NCBI GenBank assembly: GCA_000335715.1
Contig: AMYZ01000017.1
Coordinates: forward strand, 1 to 64,000
From: a beta proteobacterium L13
GTDB taxonomy: Bacteria; Pseudomonadota; Gammaproteobacteria; Burkholderiales; Chromobacteriaceae
Length of the DNA: 64,000 nucleotides
Reading direction: 5' to 3'
The stretch's first letter is position 1. Each line of letters starts with the position of its first letter. Below, one piece after another: positions 42,733 to 51,367 of this stretch. Under the pieces are notes generated by a model. That model worked only from the letters and a program-made list of their open reading frames with translations. It searched no databases and was not told the origin of the DNA. The translations under genes and the position numbers were made by a program.

Positions 42733-43311
42733 TTATAGCAATTCAGGCCGAGTGATGTAACCGATGTACATCGTCAAACACAAGCTAGAAATATTTATCC
42801 ACCAGGCAGGCAATGGAGAATCACTGCCTCTTTGCAAAATAAACTCAGGTATTTGGGTTCGATTTCTAGCCATAATTGAAAGCATGACATACATCATAGC
42901 AGCCAAAAACGCATACAGAAAAAATCTAATAGGCGTCTCTCTGAGGAAAATAGCTAATGATGGAATTAGAAAAAGAATTCCTGTAAATGGACTCTTATCT
43001 GATCCGCCGGTTCTAAATATCAACCATGAAGCAACTAGCATGTCCAAGAAGAAAATGAGAAAAAACGAGTCCTCACGCCCAATCGAAAACAACTCAGCAT
43101 CACCCAGCATTGGAGACCATACGGCATAGAAATCATCACTAAACGATATTGCCAGCATAGATATTAGCGATGAAAAAAGCAGAGCAGCGTATGGCGGCCT
43201 TTGCCACCGTCCAGTATGGCTGCAAAGAAAAACCCCCACAGCCATAATAATCAGCAGACATATTTGGATTACAATCGTAGCACCTACGACATTGATAGCC
43301 TTTAACGCCAA
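42733..43311 (-). CDS. Four-span membrane protein between brxC and pglX, unknown function
   Basis: About 192 residues from the TTG at 43311, which has a perfect AGGAGG nine bases upstream; an ATG at 43368 would overlap brxC by 29 bases. Hydrophobic segments: IVIQICLLIIMAVGVFLC, YAALLFSSLISMLAIS, SFFLIFFLDMLVASWLIF, GILFLIPSLAIFL and YAFLAAMMYVMLSIM. No enzyme motif is visible. The DNA is markedly AT-richer than brxC and the pglX start, so it looks like a later insertion that kept the operon spacing. A BREX-linked membrane protein of this kind is unknown to me; it could be an accessory effector or an anti-phage membrane sensor. Confidence 0.6.
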   Translation of the reverse strand: MALKAINVVGATIVIQICLLIIMAVGVFLCSHTGRWQRPPYAALLFSSLISMLAISFSDDFYAVWSPMLGDAELFSIGREDSFFLIFFLDMLVASWLIFRTGGSDKSPFTGILFLIPSLAIFLRETPIRFFLYAFLAAMMYVMLSIMARNRTQIPEFILQRGSDSPLPAWWINISSLCLTMYIGYITRPELL

Positions 43312-43339
43312 AGCTGCACCCCTCCTGCTTAATTCCTGA

Positions 43340-46300
43340 TTATTCCACCCGAGCCCTTTGACCGGCATTCACAATCCCCATCAGCTCGGCACGTAGCCGG
43401 GCCAGATAGGCGTCTACGTCGGCTTCGCTTTCCAGATACAGCTGGCCTGCGGTGAAGTTGGCTGCTTTCACGGTTTTACTGGGCTTGATGGTGTAGGTAG
43501 CGGTCGGCTGGTTGACTACGGCAGGCTTGGCCGTGCTGCCACCCATATGGCCACCGGTGGTGTCCGGCGCAGGCTTGGGCGGTGGTACCGGCTTACTGGC
43601 AGCCAGCTTGTCCTGGTAGCTGGCCAGCACATCCATGGCTTTGTCCAGCAAGGTACCGGCTTGGCCTTGCAGATAGAAGATCTGCGAAATGCTTGTTTCA
43701 GAGGCTACCTTCTGGCGTAGCTGCTGCAGTTTGTGCAACGCCTGGTTGCACACATCGTCGGGTGCTTGCAGCTGGTCCAGGCCCTGCTGCACGGCGCTGA
43801 TCTTTTCGTCGATTTTGTGCAGGGCATGCTGGCGTTTTTCGGCGGCCAATGCTTCGTTGGCTTGCTCGATGCTACCCAGCAGGCTGTCTATTTTGCTGAT
43901 CTGGCCATAGGGGCGCGGCAGTGCCTTGATGCTGTCCAGCTCGCGCAGGGCTGGCGCGGCTTTGGCGTCTTCCAGTAACTTGTCGCGGTTGTCTTTGATG
44001 GCTGCCAGGCTGGCCAACATGCGGCGCCAGGTAAGGATCTGGCCTTTGTCGGCGTCGTAGAAGCCTTCCAGGTCACGCAGGTCTTCTTCGGCATCCAGCC
44101 AATCGTCGTTTGCGGCCAACATCGCTTCGACAAAGGCGGCGCTATCGCTGATGGCCTGTTGCTTGCGGATCAGGCTCTGGATGGCTTCGATATCGGCCTT
44201 GCCCGGGTAATCGGCCTGTCGGGCCAGCGGCAGGTAGCCTGCCAGCTGTTCGTACCACTGCTGCAGCTGGTGGCGGAACTCGGCGACCAGCTTGTCTTCG
44301 TCGTCACTGGCCAGGCCGCTAAACAGGTCTTTGTACAGGTCGCGGGCTTTTTTCAGCTCTACGGCGCCGGTTTTCTTGCGTTTGAGCAGGGTGACGGACT
44401 TGAAGCGTACCGCTTTGGTAAGCGGCTCTACCGCCGCTGCCGGCGCCAGCGGGCTGCCATCCATCACCAGGCTGATTTCGCCTGCCATGAACAGCCGGGC
44501 AACCAGGTGCACGATTTCCCATTCCGGCTTCCAGCCGTAGGGGATGCAGGTAAAGTGGGCCACCACGTCTTCCAGCGTGACGCCTGCAAAGCCACCTTTG
44601 AGCTGCAGGTAGTCGCTGACCTCTTTCAGGGCCTGGCTATAGCCGCTGGCATCGTCGCCAAACAGGCTGGCACTCTGAATGCTGTCTGCTGCCAGTACCG
44701 CACGAATCTCATCCTGCGGGTTGGGGGTTGGCCGCAACATCTTCAGCTTGATATAGGTGTTGGACACCAGGTAGTTGATGGCTTCGTCCAGCACTAGCTC
44801 GGGTGTCGTGGCTTTTAGCGGTACCGGCTCGCCGCAGGCGTACAGCTCGGCACTGCCCAGCAACTGGGTAAGCTGCAGGCGCAGGCGGTCTTCGCGTTCA
44901 CGGTTTTCGTCTTTTTTGAACTGCAGGATCTTCTTGCCGGCCTGGCTGGCGTTGTCGTACTTACTGCCGATGTACTGGTCTACTTTCAGGTAGGTCAGCA
45001 GCTCTTCGTACAGGCGCACGCCAGGTGCCAGTTTGAGAATGGCGCGGGCACCACCGCTGGTAAGCAGGCGGCAGTGGGCATCGCTATAGCGGCTGTAGTC
45101 GTCGCCCAGCTCGGTGATGATCTCCAGCGTCAGCTCGTGGTTGGTGGCACGCCAGGGCTTGCCGTCCAGCAGGCGGTTGAATTCAAAGTCGCCTTTGCTG
45201 TCGCGGTGGCGTACTTTGTTTTTTTGCTTCAGCACTTCGTCAAATACCAGGTTGGCCAGTTTGCGGGACTGATCGTCGCCGGTAATGGTTTCGTGACCGA
45301 TTTCGCGCGCGATGTCTTGTTCTTCATGGGTGAGGAACATCCAGTCGTCGCCGTTGCGGTTAACCAGGTTTTCTTTTTCCAGCCGGGCCAGGCTGTCCTG
45401 GATGCTGCGCTTGAGTGCCAGCTTGTCGGCATCGATTTCGTTGACACACAGAGTGGCCAGGTTGTCGACGCTGCCTTTGACGATCTCCGGGATGTACTTG
45501 ATCAGGAACAGCGTTTTGAGCAGCTGCAGATCAAAGGGCTCGAACAGCGTGCCGACTTCTTTTTCGGCCCGGTCTACCGAGTGTTTGATGGCGCTATCGA
45601 GGAAGCTCTCGATGGACGGGTAGAACTCGTGCAGGGGCACCATGCTGTCGATGTTTTCGTCGATCACCCGCTTGGCTGCTGTCTGGAAAGCATCCAGCAA
45701 GGAACGCTCCCCCTTGGACAGGTGTTTGCCGGTGGCACCGTGGCGGCGGATGGCTTCGAAAATCTTGGACAACAGCGTGAACTGGTACGGGGCAAACGGG
45801 TAATACTTGACGTAGTCGGCCGCATCCCGGTAGCTGCGCAGGGTAATGCCTTCGCCGGTAAACGCCAGCTGGTTATTGATGATGTCGCCTTTGGCAGCAA
45901 ACACATCACGCAGCTCGCGGTGGGCTTCTTCGGTTTTGGCTAGCAGGCGTTCGCCGATCACATCGTCAGTATTGGAGCTGGCCAGTGACAGGCGGGTATG
46001 GAAACGGCCCTGGATCTTGGAAAAATCTTGCGACTTGGTTTTGTTGGCTTCGCCGATAGCGGCGTCGATGTCTTCCTGACTGGTGACAATCACCCACGCA
46101 CGGCCATGGCACAGCGTCCCCAGCTGCTCGGTAATGGTTTGCAGGTTCAGCATCAGCTGGGTGTTCTCACCAATAAACTGCCCTACTTCGTCTACCAGGA
46201 ACAGAATGCGGTGTTCGGCTGGCTTGGTAGCCAGGTAGTCGTTTACCAGCTGGGCAAAGCTCTCGATATTGATGCGGAAACTATCGCGCGCACCGTCAAA

Positions 46301-47005
46301 CCAGGCCGCTGCAGAGTCTTCACTCATGCTTAGCGACACCGACAGCGCATGGACGACTTCATCGCGCAGGAAGTCGAATGCGTCACGGCCCTCTTCCCAG
46401 CTGCTGCCATGGTTATCGGCAAAAGCTTGTTTGAATGCCTGGTAAGCACCTTTGCTTTGCAGATAGCGCTCCATATGGGCGATATGCGGCGCATCGCCGG
46501 AAAGACCGAGCTTTTCGTTAAAGACACGCAAGAACACCTGCAGAATCACATCGCGGTCGGTTTTGCTGTCGGCCTTGGCATCAATATTGAACAGGATGAC
46601 ATCTGCCGGGAACTGCGAAGCACGCTGAATATCGGCGCGCAGCATGGCATCCGGCACCTTGCTTTCATCGAAGAAAGCCGCTGCGCGTTTGGGCTGCCCG
46701 GTAGCAGGCTCAACGGCTTCGATGTTTTCCAGCAGGTACGACAGGATCTTGATGAAGTGGGACTTACCAGAGCCGAAAAAGCCGGACACCCAGGCACCCA
46801 TGCGGGAGGCGATAACCGGATCCCCCGGGCGATCGTAACCCGCCAGATAGGCGTCAAAAAAACGGCGGAAGTAATCGTTAAGCTGAGGCGTGATGACGTA
46901 CTCGTCCAGCTCCTGCCAGATGCTTTCCGGGTCGCGCTGGTCTGCCTTGATAACGCCATTGATGGGGCGGGTAATTTCTTTTTTGAACAGGTTACGGATG
47001 ATCAC
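43340..47005 (-). CDS. brxC: BREX ATPase BrxC
   Basis: 1221 residues, the normal size. The N-terminus (VIKADQRDPESIWQELDEYVITPQL) and the P-loop GFFGSGKS at 75-82 are typical. An acidic Walker B-type stretch (ILFLVDEVGQFIG) lies further on, followed by a long helical C-terminal half. BrxC is the large AAA-type ATPase required for both BREX methylation and defence. It is preceded by brxB (35-base gap) and followed by the AT-rich membrane gene. Copies of the dispersed word at 44111 and 44727 suggest long residence in relatives using that word. Confidence 0.95.
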   Translation of the reverse strand: MIIRNLFKKEITRPINGVIKADQRDPESIWQELDEYVITPQLNDYFRRFFDAYLAGYDRPGDPVIASRMGAWVSGFFGSGKSHFIKILSYLLENIEAVEPATGQPKRAAAFFDESKVPDAMLRADIQRASQFPADVILFNIDAKADSKTDRDVILQVFLRVFNEKLGLSGDAPHIAHMERYLQSKGAYQAFKQAFADNHGSSWEEGRDAFDFLRDEVVHALSVSLSMSEDSAAAWFDGARDSFRINIESFAQLVNDYLATKPAEHRILFLVDEVGQFIGENTQLMLNLQTITEQLGTLCHGRAWVIVTSQEDIDAAIGEANKTKSQDFSKIQGRFHTRLSLASSNTDDVIGERLLAKTEEAHRELRDVFAAKGDIINNQLAFTGEGITLRSYRDAADYVKYYPFAPYQFTLLSKIFEAIRRHGATGKHLSKGERSLLDAFQTAAKRVIDENIDSMVPLHEFYPSIESFLDSAIKHSVDRAEKEVGTLFEPFDLQLLKTLFLIKYIPEIVKGSVDNLATLCVNEIDADKLALKRSIQDSLARLEKENLVNRNGDDWMFLTHEEQDIAREIGHETITGDDQSRKLANLVFDEVLKQKNKVRHRDSKGDFEFNRLLDGKPWRATNHELTLEIITELGDDYSRYSDAHCRLLTSGGARAILKLAPGVRLYEELLTYLKVDQYIGSKYDNASQAGKKILQFKKDENREREDRLRLQLTQLLGSAELYACGEPVPLKATTPELVLDEAINYLVSNTYIKLKMLRPTPNPQDEIRAVLAADSIQSASLFGDDASGYSQALKEVSDYLQLKGGFAGVTLEDVVAHFTCIPYGWKPEWEIVHLVARLFMAGEISLVMDGSPLAPAAAVEPLTKAVRFKSVTLLKRKKTGAVELKKARDLYKDLFSGLASDDEDKLVAEFRHQLQQWYEQLAGYLPLARQADYPGKADIEAIQSLIRKQQAISDSAAFVEAMLAANDDWLDAEEDLRDLEGFYDADKGQILTWRRMLASLAAIKDNRDKLLEDAKAAPALRELDSIKALPRPYGQISKIDSLLGSIEQANEALAAEKRQHALHKIDEKISAVQQGLDQLQAPDDVCNQALHKLQQLRQKVASETSISQIFYLQGQAGTLLDKAMDVLASYQDKLAASKPVPPPKPAPDTTGGHMGGSTAKPAVVNQPTATYTIKPSKTVKAANFTAGQLYLESEADVDAYLARLRAELMGIVNAGQRARVE

Positions 47006-47040
47006 GGTAACAGCCTCTAGCTTGGGATTCTGGATTCGGT

Positions 47041-47646
47041 TTATTTCAACAGCTGGAATGCACGGTAGTACGGGGCGTTAACATCGTTACGCTCGCTACT
47101 TTGGCCAAACAGGCGTAGCGCGGTGCCGTCGTAGCGCCCCGGGTAAAACACCACCAGTGGCGTATCCTGCATGACTGCATGCAAACCGTTTAGCAAGGTA
47201 TGGACTCGCACCATCGGGTATGCAGCCCCCACCCCGGTAAGCAATAGCAAGTCGAGCGATTTGATATCGATTCGGTCGGCCAAGTAACGCGCCAACTTGT
47301 CTTCTTTCAGTACCGAACGCAAACCGGGCAAGGCGGCGTTACTGCCTTTGCTGCGCTGCATTTCGAGCACTTTGTCGTACAGCTTGCGTTCTTGCAGCAG
47401 GCCGATTACCAGCTCAAACAAGTTAACGTTGTGAAAACGCAGGCTATGCGGTGGCTTGGCCAGTGCTGGCTCTATAACCGTGCTGACAAAGTCACGCACC
47501 TTGTCCTCTTCCTCGGCTGGGTAATCAAAGATGTGAAAACCAATCTCGTTACCCAGGCCTTTGTTATGCAAGAAGTCCTCGGAGGTGATACGCGGCAGGA
47601 TCAGATTAAGGCGCTCGTTCGGTGATAGGTATTGGCTAGGGATCAT
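47041..47646 (-). CDS. brxB: BREX protein BrxB
   Basis: 201 residues beginning MIPSQYLSPNERLNLILPRITSEDFL, with IGFHIFDYPAEEE and the C-terminal PLVVFYPGRYDGTALRLFG typical of the DUF1788/BrxB family, a small BREX component of unknown biochemical role that is essential for the system. It overlaps the brxA stop by four bases (translational coupling) and lies 35 bases before brxC. Confidence 0.92.
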   Translation of the reverse strand: MIPSQYLSPNERLNLILPRITSEDFLHNKGLGNEIGFHIFDYPAEEEDKVRDFVSTVIEPALAKPPHSLRFHNVNLFELVIGLLQERKLYDKVLEMQRSKGSNAALPGLRSVLKEDKLARYLADRIDIKSLDLLLLTGVGAAYPMVRVHTLLNGLHAVMQDTPLVVFYPGRYDGTALRLFGQSSERNDVNAPYYRAFQLLK

Positions 47647-48245
47647 TTGAGTTGTTCCATCGCCTCGCGGGCGTAATAGTCTTTGCTGCTGACCAGGTAT
47701 GCCCGCACACGCGGGTGTAGCAACGGTGGGGTAAGGCGCAAAGTACGGGTGGTATCGAGGTACGCTGCTTCCGACAAAATGCGGTAAATGACCTGCTGCA
47801 GTTTGGCCCTGGTACTACTTGTCCATAACAGCACGGCAGGGTCGCGCTGCTCGCACTCGTGCAGAAACACTTCCCAGTCGCTGGGCTTCAGATGGGTATC
47901 TAAGCGACGTAGCTGGCCACGATAAACATCGATCATGAAATCACCCAATAGCCTGCTATGCCTTACGGCTGCCAGCAGCAGCATCTGGGTGGCCACCTCC
48001 AGACTATCGTTAGCCACCATGGCAATACCTTCAGAATCCAAACACGCCAGGCGCTGCCGTATTAAACGGGCCATCCGCATGGCGGTGACCGGGCTGGATT
48101 TTTGCAGGACATTCTCTGTTTTGACCGCGTGCTGCCAGCCTTGCTCGCTACCGTCGTTTAACAACAGCGCAGCAAGGATGCGACTCTCCGGCACCAGTAA
48201 TGAGCCGGCAGATAGTTGGGCAGAATAGCGTGCAGTAGCAGTCAT
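47643..48245 (-). CDS. brxA: BREX protein BrxA
   Basis: 200 residues of the DUF1819/BrxA family: a helical protein similar to small nucleic-acid-binding proteins such as NusB. Recognisable segments are YSAQLSAGSLLVPESRILAALL and VLQKSSPVTAMRMARLIRQRL. It begins two bases after the brxR stop and overlaps brxB by four bases, so regulator and structural genes form one transcript. Confidence 0.9.
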   Translation of the reverse strand: MTATARYSAQLSAGSLLVPESRILAALLLNDGSEQGWQHAVKTENVLQKSSPVTAMRMARLIRQRLACLDSEGIAMVANDSLEVATQMLLLAAVRHSRLLGDFMIDVYRGQLRRLDTHLKPSDWEVFLHECEQRDPAVLLWTSSTRAKLQQVIYRILSEAAYLDTTRTLRLTPPLLHPRVRAYLVSSKDYYAREAMEQLK

Positions 48246-48247
48246 GA

Positions 48248-49156
48248 TTAGCTATGGAGTGGTGATGCGGGCTGCAATTCTACCCCTGGCGCAAACACTG
48301 CACTCTCTACATCGCTCAGTACCGCAGCGTTATTCAGCCATAAGCGGCACGCAGGATCTTGCAGCCTGGCATCAGCCGAACAATCCACATACCAGCGCCG
48401 CAGCAGGTAGCCAGCGTTGGCCGCACGCACATCTAGCGACAGCATACCGCCCTGCATGGCGTAATCCAGCGTGGCAATAGTGGGGTCGGGTAAGTTGGGG
48501 TGCGGTACCAGCTGCAGGGTGATGCTGCGTTGCCATTGCTGGTCGTGCTCGGCGTGTTGCTGTGGCTCTGGCGCCTTATCCTGCACCTCTGCGGCCAACA
48601 TGCGGGTAAGCACCAGGTCGATAAAGCGCTGCCGCAGCTGGTCGTAAGCGCGCACGTGCCAGCGCAGGCCGCTATCTACCAGTGCATGAGGCGCAATCAC
48701 CCTCTCCTGCTCGCCACTACTAGCGGAGTGGTAACGCACTTTCAGCAAACGGCGCTGGCGTATGGCACGGCTGACGGCTGCCAGAATGGGCAGTGGCGGG
48801 CGGTTAAGCAGCGCGGGGTAGTCGCACGACACCAGCGCGCCACCTACGGTTTCTATGCTGTAAGACTCGCCCTGCATCAGCGCGGCCATGACTTGCTCAA
48901 GGCGGTGTTCAAACAGCGGCTGAAAACCAGGGGCCAGCAGATAGGCTTTTGTAGACGGGTCCAGCTCCAGGTTGGCCGCAGCTAACTGGCGGTAGAGCGC
49001 AATGTCGCGCGTCACCACAGCTGGCGCACAATCAAAACGCGCCATCATGTCCGCACGCCGCACCTCGCCCAAGAAGTACAGGCAGAACTCCAGGTAACTC
49101 AAGCGCTGGCGCTGGTTGTGGGTGAGCTGACTCAGAGAATCGGACGAAAGCGGCAT
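48248..49156 (-). CDS. brxR: BREX transcriptional regulator BrxR (WYL-domain family)
   Basis: 302 residues: an N-terminal winged helix-turn-helix (QRQRLSYLEFCLYFLGEVRRADMMARF, with VVTRDIALYRQL as recognition helix), a WYL domain (RRLLKVRYHSASSGEQERVIAPHALVDSGLRWHVRAYD) and a C-terminal WCX-like part. BrxR proteins are homodimeric repressors upstream of BREX and other defence loci and may sense nucleic acid or nucleotide ligands through WYL. It is the first gene of the transcript; a dyad at 49192-49211 upstream is a possible binding site. Three copies of the dispersed word lie within it. Confidence 0.9.
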   Translation of the reverse strand: MPLSSDSLSQLTHNQRQRLSYLEFCLYFLGEVRRADMMARFDCAPAVVTRDIALYRQLAAANLELDPSTKAYLLAPGFQPLFEHRLEQVMAALMQGESYSIETVGGALVSCDYPALLNRPPLPILAAVSRAIRQRRLLKVRYHSASSGEQERVIAPHALVDSGLRWHVRAYDQLRQRFIDLVLTRMLAAEVQDKAPEPQQHAEHDQQWQRSITLQLVPHPNLPDPTIATLDYAMQGGMLSLDVRAANAGYLLRRWYVDCSADARLQDPACRLWLNNAAVLSDVESAVFAPGVELQPASPLHS

Positions 49157-49191
49157 GACAGGTACACGCGTTGATTCAATACATCAGCATT

Positions 49192-49211
49192 CTGCCATGC
49201 CGCACTGGCAG
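49192..49211. promoter_or_regulatory. Candidate BrxR operator upstream of brxR
   Basis: Interrupted dyad CTGCC-N10-GGCAG, 36 bases upstream of the brxR start, in the only sizeable gap that can hold the BREX promoter. BrxR proteins bind inverted repeats in this position in other loci. The match is short, so this is tentative. Confidence 0.3.
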
Positions 49212-49357
49212 TGTCATCTTTTTGATTACATCATGCCAAAGGTTTTTCGATGAACAGCCGTTCTTGCACAGATGCATTAGGTTTGATTGGACTGGTTTGC
49301 ATCAGCCTTTAGCGTTGGGTGCAGCGACAGTGGTTACCCACAAATGTGGCCCATAAC

Positions 49358-49388
49358 AAAAAAGCCTCCCGCGTTGGAAGGCTTTTTT
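49358..49388. terminator. Bidirectional terminator between toxin-antitoxin and BREX units
   Basis: Stem AAAAAAGCCT / AGGCTTTTTT with inner CC/GG pairs and one mismatch. The A and T runs on either side allow termination on both strands. It lies 18 bases after the antitoxin stop (minus strand). Confidence 0.8.
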
Positions 49389-49406
49389 CATATAACAGCA
49401 TCACTG

Positions 49407-49715
49407 TCAGGCGTATTGCAGGTTCTTCAGGGCATCTGGGTTTTGTACTGCAATTTGCAACAGTGTGCGTGCCGCACCGGTAGGTTCACGACGCCCCTGC
49501 TCCCACTCCTGCAACGTACGCTTGCTGACATGCAACAAAAGAGCAAAGTCAGCTTGGGAAACCCCGACCTTGGCCCGGGCGGTAGCGGCAAGAGTGGCCT
49601 CTACTTCGGTCTTGCGCGTAGCCTGGCCTGCCTTCATGGCACGAACCGACTCTAACAGCTCGGCACCAAGGTCGCGCTGTGCATCACGTTGGGCCAGTTC
49701 ATTTTCAGTCAGCAT
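49407..49715 (-). CDS. higA: HigA-type antitoxin, XRE-family helix-turn-helix
   Basis: 102 residues. The C-terminal half is a clear XRE/Cro-type DNA-binding domain: ARAKVGVSQADFALLLHVSKRTLQEWEQGRREPTGAARTLLQIA. The N-terminus (ELAQRDAQRDLGAELLESVRAMKAGQ) probably wraps the toxin. It overlaps the toxin gene by 11 bases, with toxin first, the HigBA order. It should neutralise the RelE-like toxin and bind the palindrome at 50029-50045 to autoregulate. Confidence 0.85.
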   Translation of the reverse strand: MLTENELAQRDAQRDLGAELLESVRAMKAGQATRKTEVEATLAATARAKVGVSQADFALLLHVSKRTLQEWEQGRREPTGAARTLLQIAVQNPDALKNLQYA

Positions 49716-50019
49716 CGATCGTCTCCTTTATCGCTTTCAGTATGTGGGCAGGGATATTGTCTTTCACATTCTTGCCGTAGATGGTCAGCAGCCAAATGGT
49801 GCCATCATCAAGCAAGTTATAATAAATTACCCGTGCACCACCGCGCTTGCCTTGCCCGGGCAACTGCACTCGTACTTTTCTGCACCCACCAGAACCGGGT
49901 ATGACATCTCCAGCGAGGGGGTTGTTGGCAAGCCATACGCAGAACTCGCCACGCTCTTTCTCGGTCCAGTAATCCGCTACATACCGAGTAAATATGGGTG
50001 TTTCTGCAATAGTGTACAT
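49705..50019 (-). CDS. higB: RelE/HigB-type toxin
   Basis: About 104 residues from the ATG at 50019. RelE-superfamily features: ETPIFTRYVADYW, LANNPLAGDVIPGSGGCRKVRV, GGARVIYYNLLDDGTIWLLTIYGK and NVKDNIPAHILKAIKE, with the Arg/Tyr/Lys surface typical of ribosome-dependent mRNA interferases. First gene of the pair. The start at 50019 leaves the palindromic operator just upstream; an ATG at 50037 would lie inside it. Located at the edge of the BREX cluster, it could stabilise the island. Confidence 0.82.
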   Translation of the reverse strand: MYTIAETPIFTRYVADYWTEKERGEFCVWLANNPLAGDVIPGSGGCRKVRVQLPGQGKRGGARVIYYNLLDDGTIWLLTIYGKNVKDNIPAHILKAIKETIDAD

Positions 50020-50028
50020 AGCTCGATA

Positions 50029-50045
50029 ATACGTCATTGACGTAT
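50029..50045. promoter_or_regulatory. Toxin-antitoxin operator
   Basis: Perfect palindrome ATACGTCA-T-TGACGTAT directly upstream of the toxin start, the expected place for the antitoxin/toxin complex to bind and repress the operon. Confidence 0.65.
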
Positions 50046-50055
50046 AGCACCTCAA

Positions 50056-50416
50056 GTTATTTTTACATTAAGCGCCAATATGCTCGACACAGCGCCCCAC
50101 TCCACTTGCACCGTACTCGCTTCGAAATTGGCAGGTGCGTTCATACACTAGTGGTGCCTGCAAGCAGTACTAGTGCGGGCCTTACACTACGATCGCCATA
50201 CCAGTAATGGACCTCAAGCCATCGCCTGCTAACCGATTGGCCTTTTTGCCAAAAAAATATGCCACTCCCCACCCGGCGCCAACAGGCGCCAGGTGGAAAG
50301 TGCTGCACAGCGATACCCTCTCACTTACCCAGTTTTACCTCCCAGTAACTTGATCCACCACCACACCAGGCTGGTGATGACGACGCATCGCATAGGCGCA
50401 ACCTACTCATCCTAGC
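50056..50416. other. Intergenic region between toxin-antitoxin pair and GTPase gene
   Basis: 361 bases with no convincing gene. It contains a GGCGCC-AACA-GGCGCC hairpin at about 50276-50291 and a T-run after GGCC near 50242, which may be weak terminators for the minus-strand GTPase operon, plus several short stop-rich frames. Nothing else is recognisable. Confidence 0.45.
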
Positions 50417-51304
50417 CTAGCCTCCCAACCATTTGCCCAGCTTGCCAAGCACCGCCGTTTTGACCACACGCCAGGCATGGCCTACTACCCGTTTGGCGGT
50501 GTCTTTGATGGCTTGCCACAGCCCGGTGCCAGTTTGCCGCCAGGTGTCGACGCTAATGTGCTCGTCGCGAGTTTCGCGAACCAAACCCCACTTTTTTTCG
50601 TTCGGCAGCGTAAGCACGATGCGCTCAACCAAGGCAGCCAGGCCGTACTGGCTTTCTGCTGAGGTCGCCACCAGCTGGTGCTCGCCAATACGAAACAGCG
50701 CCATCAGCTGAGCACGTTTGGCTTGTAAGTTGAGCTGCTGCTGGGCCCCGGGCTGGCCGGTTTGCCAGTTCCAGTCGCGGCCGGGCTGTAGCTTGTCTAC
50801 CTGGCTGATCACAAAAAGGATGGGGGTACCGCTTTGCCATATGGCGGGTAGCACCACATCCCGATAGAAGCGTTCGTCAATCGCCAAGGCGCGGTCGTCG
50901 GCTTTGATCACCCACAGCACCAGGTCCAGCTGCGGCAGGTGGCGCTGGTATAGCTCGCGGTACTGTTCGTCACGCTGTTGGCTTTCCCCTACCCCAGGCA
51001 TATCCAGCAGGGTAATGCCGCGCTCTTGCTGCTGGCTGAGGCTGATGGCTTGCGGGATGCGGGTGCACGGGTCGACGTCGCTGGTGGGCGCGATGTCCTG
51101 ACCGAACAGCGCATTGCACAGCGACGATTTGCCGACGCCGGTTTTGCCCATCACGCCAACCACAGCGCGGTAGTGAATGAGCTGGTTAATCTGCTGCTGC
51201 AGAGCGTCGCGCTGGCTTTGGGTCAGCAGTAGCGACGGGGCTTGCACCCATTGCTGTAACAGGGTGAAGAACTGGCGCAGATGGTCACGGTTATCAAACT
51301 GCAT
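50417..51304 (-). CDS. YeeP/YkfA-type GTPase of mobile elements
   Basis: 295 residues from the ATG at 51304 (AGGAG upstream). GTPase motifs: G1 GKTGVGKS near residues 53-60, G3 DMPGVGE, G4 SQVDK and a G5-like TSAES. The C-terminus is basic and helical (AIKDTAKRVVGHAWRVVKTAVLGKLGKWLGG), probably amphipathic and membrane-seeking. This Era/YfjP-like group is found in cryptic prophages and islands. Last gene of the five-gene minus-strand cassette. Biological role unknown; an abortive-infection or membrane role is speculative. Confidence 0.8.
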   Translation of the reverse strand: MQFDNRDHLRQFFTLLQQWVQAPSLLLTQSQRDALQQQINQLIHYRAVVGVMGKTGVGKSSLCNALFGQDIAPTSDVDPCTRIPQAISLSQQQERGITLLDMPGVGESQQRDEQYRELYQRHLPQLDLVLWVIKADDRALAIDERFYRDVVLPAIWQSGTPILFVISQVDKLQPGRDWNWQTGQPGAQQQLNLQAKRAQLMALFRIGEHQLVATSAESQYGLAALVERIVLTLPNEKKWGLVRETRDEHISVDTWRQTGTGLWQAIKDTAKRVVGHAWRVVKTAVLGKLGKWLGG

Positions 51305-51367
51305 GATGAAGACTCCTTCAATGCCAAACGCCACCCGGCTGGGTGGCGTTGTGGTGGGGTGGATGGC

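Noticed and set aside
43340-47005. Long plus-strand frames opposite brxC
   Set aside because: Shadows of a GC-rich coding gene with a clear P-loop on the minus strand.
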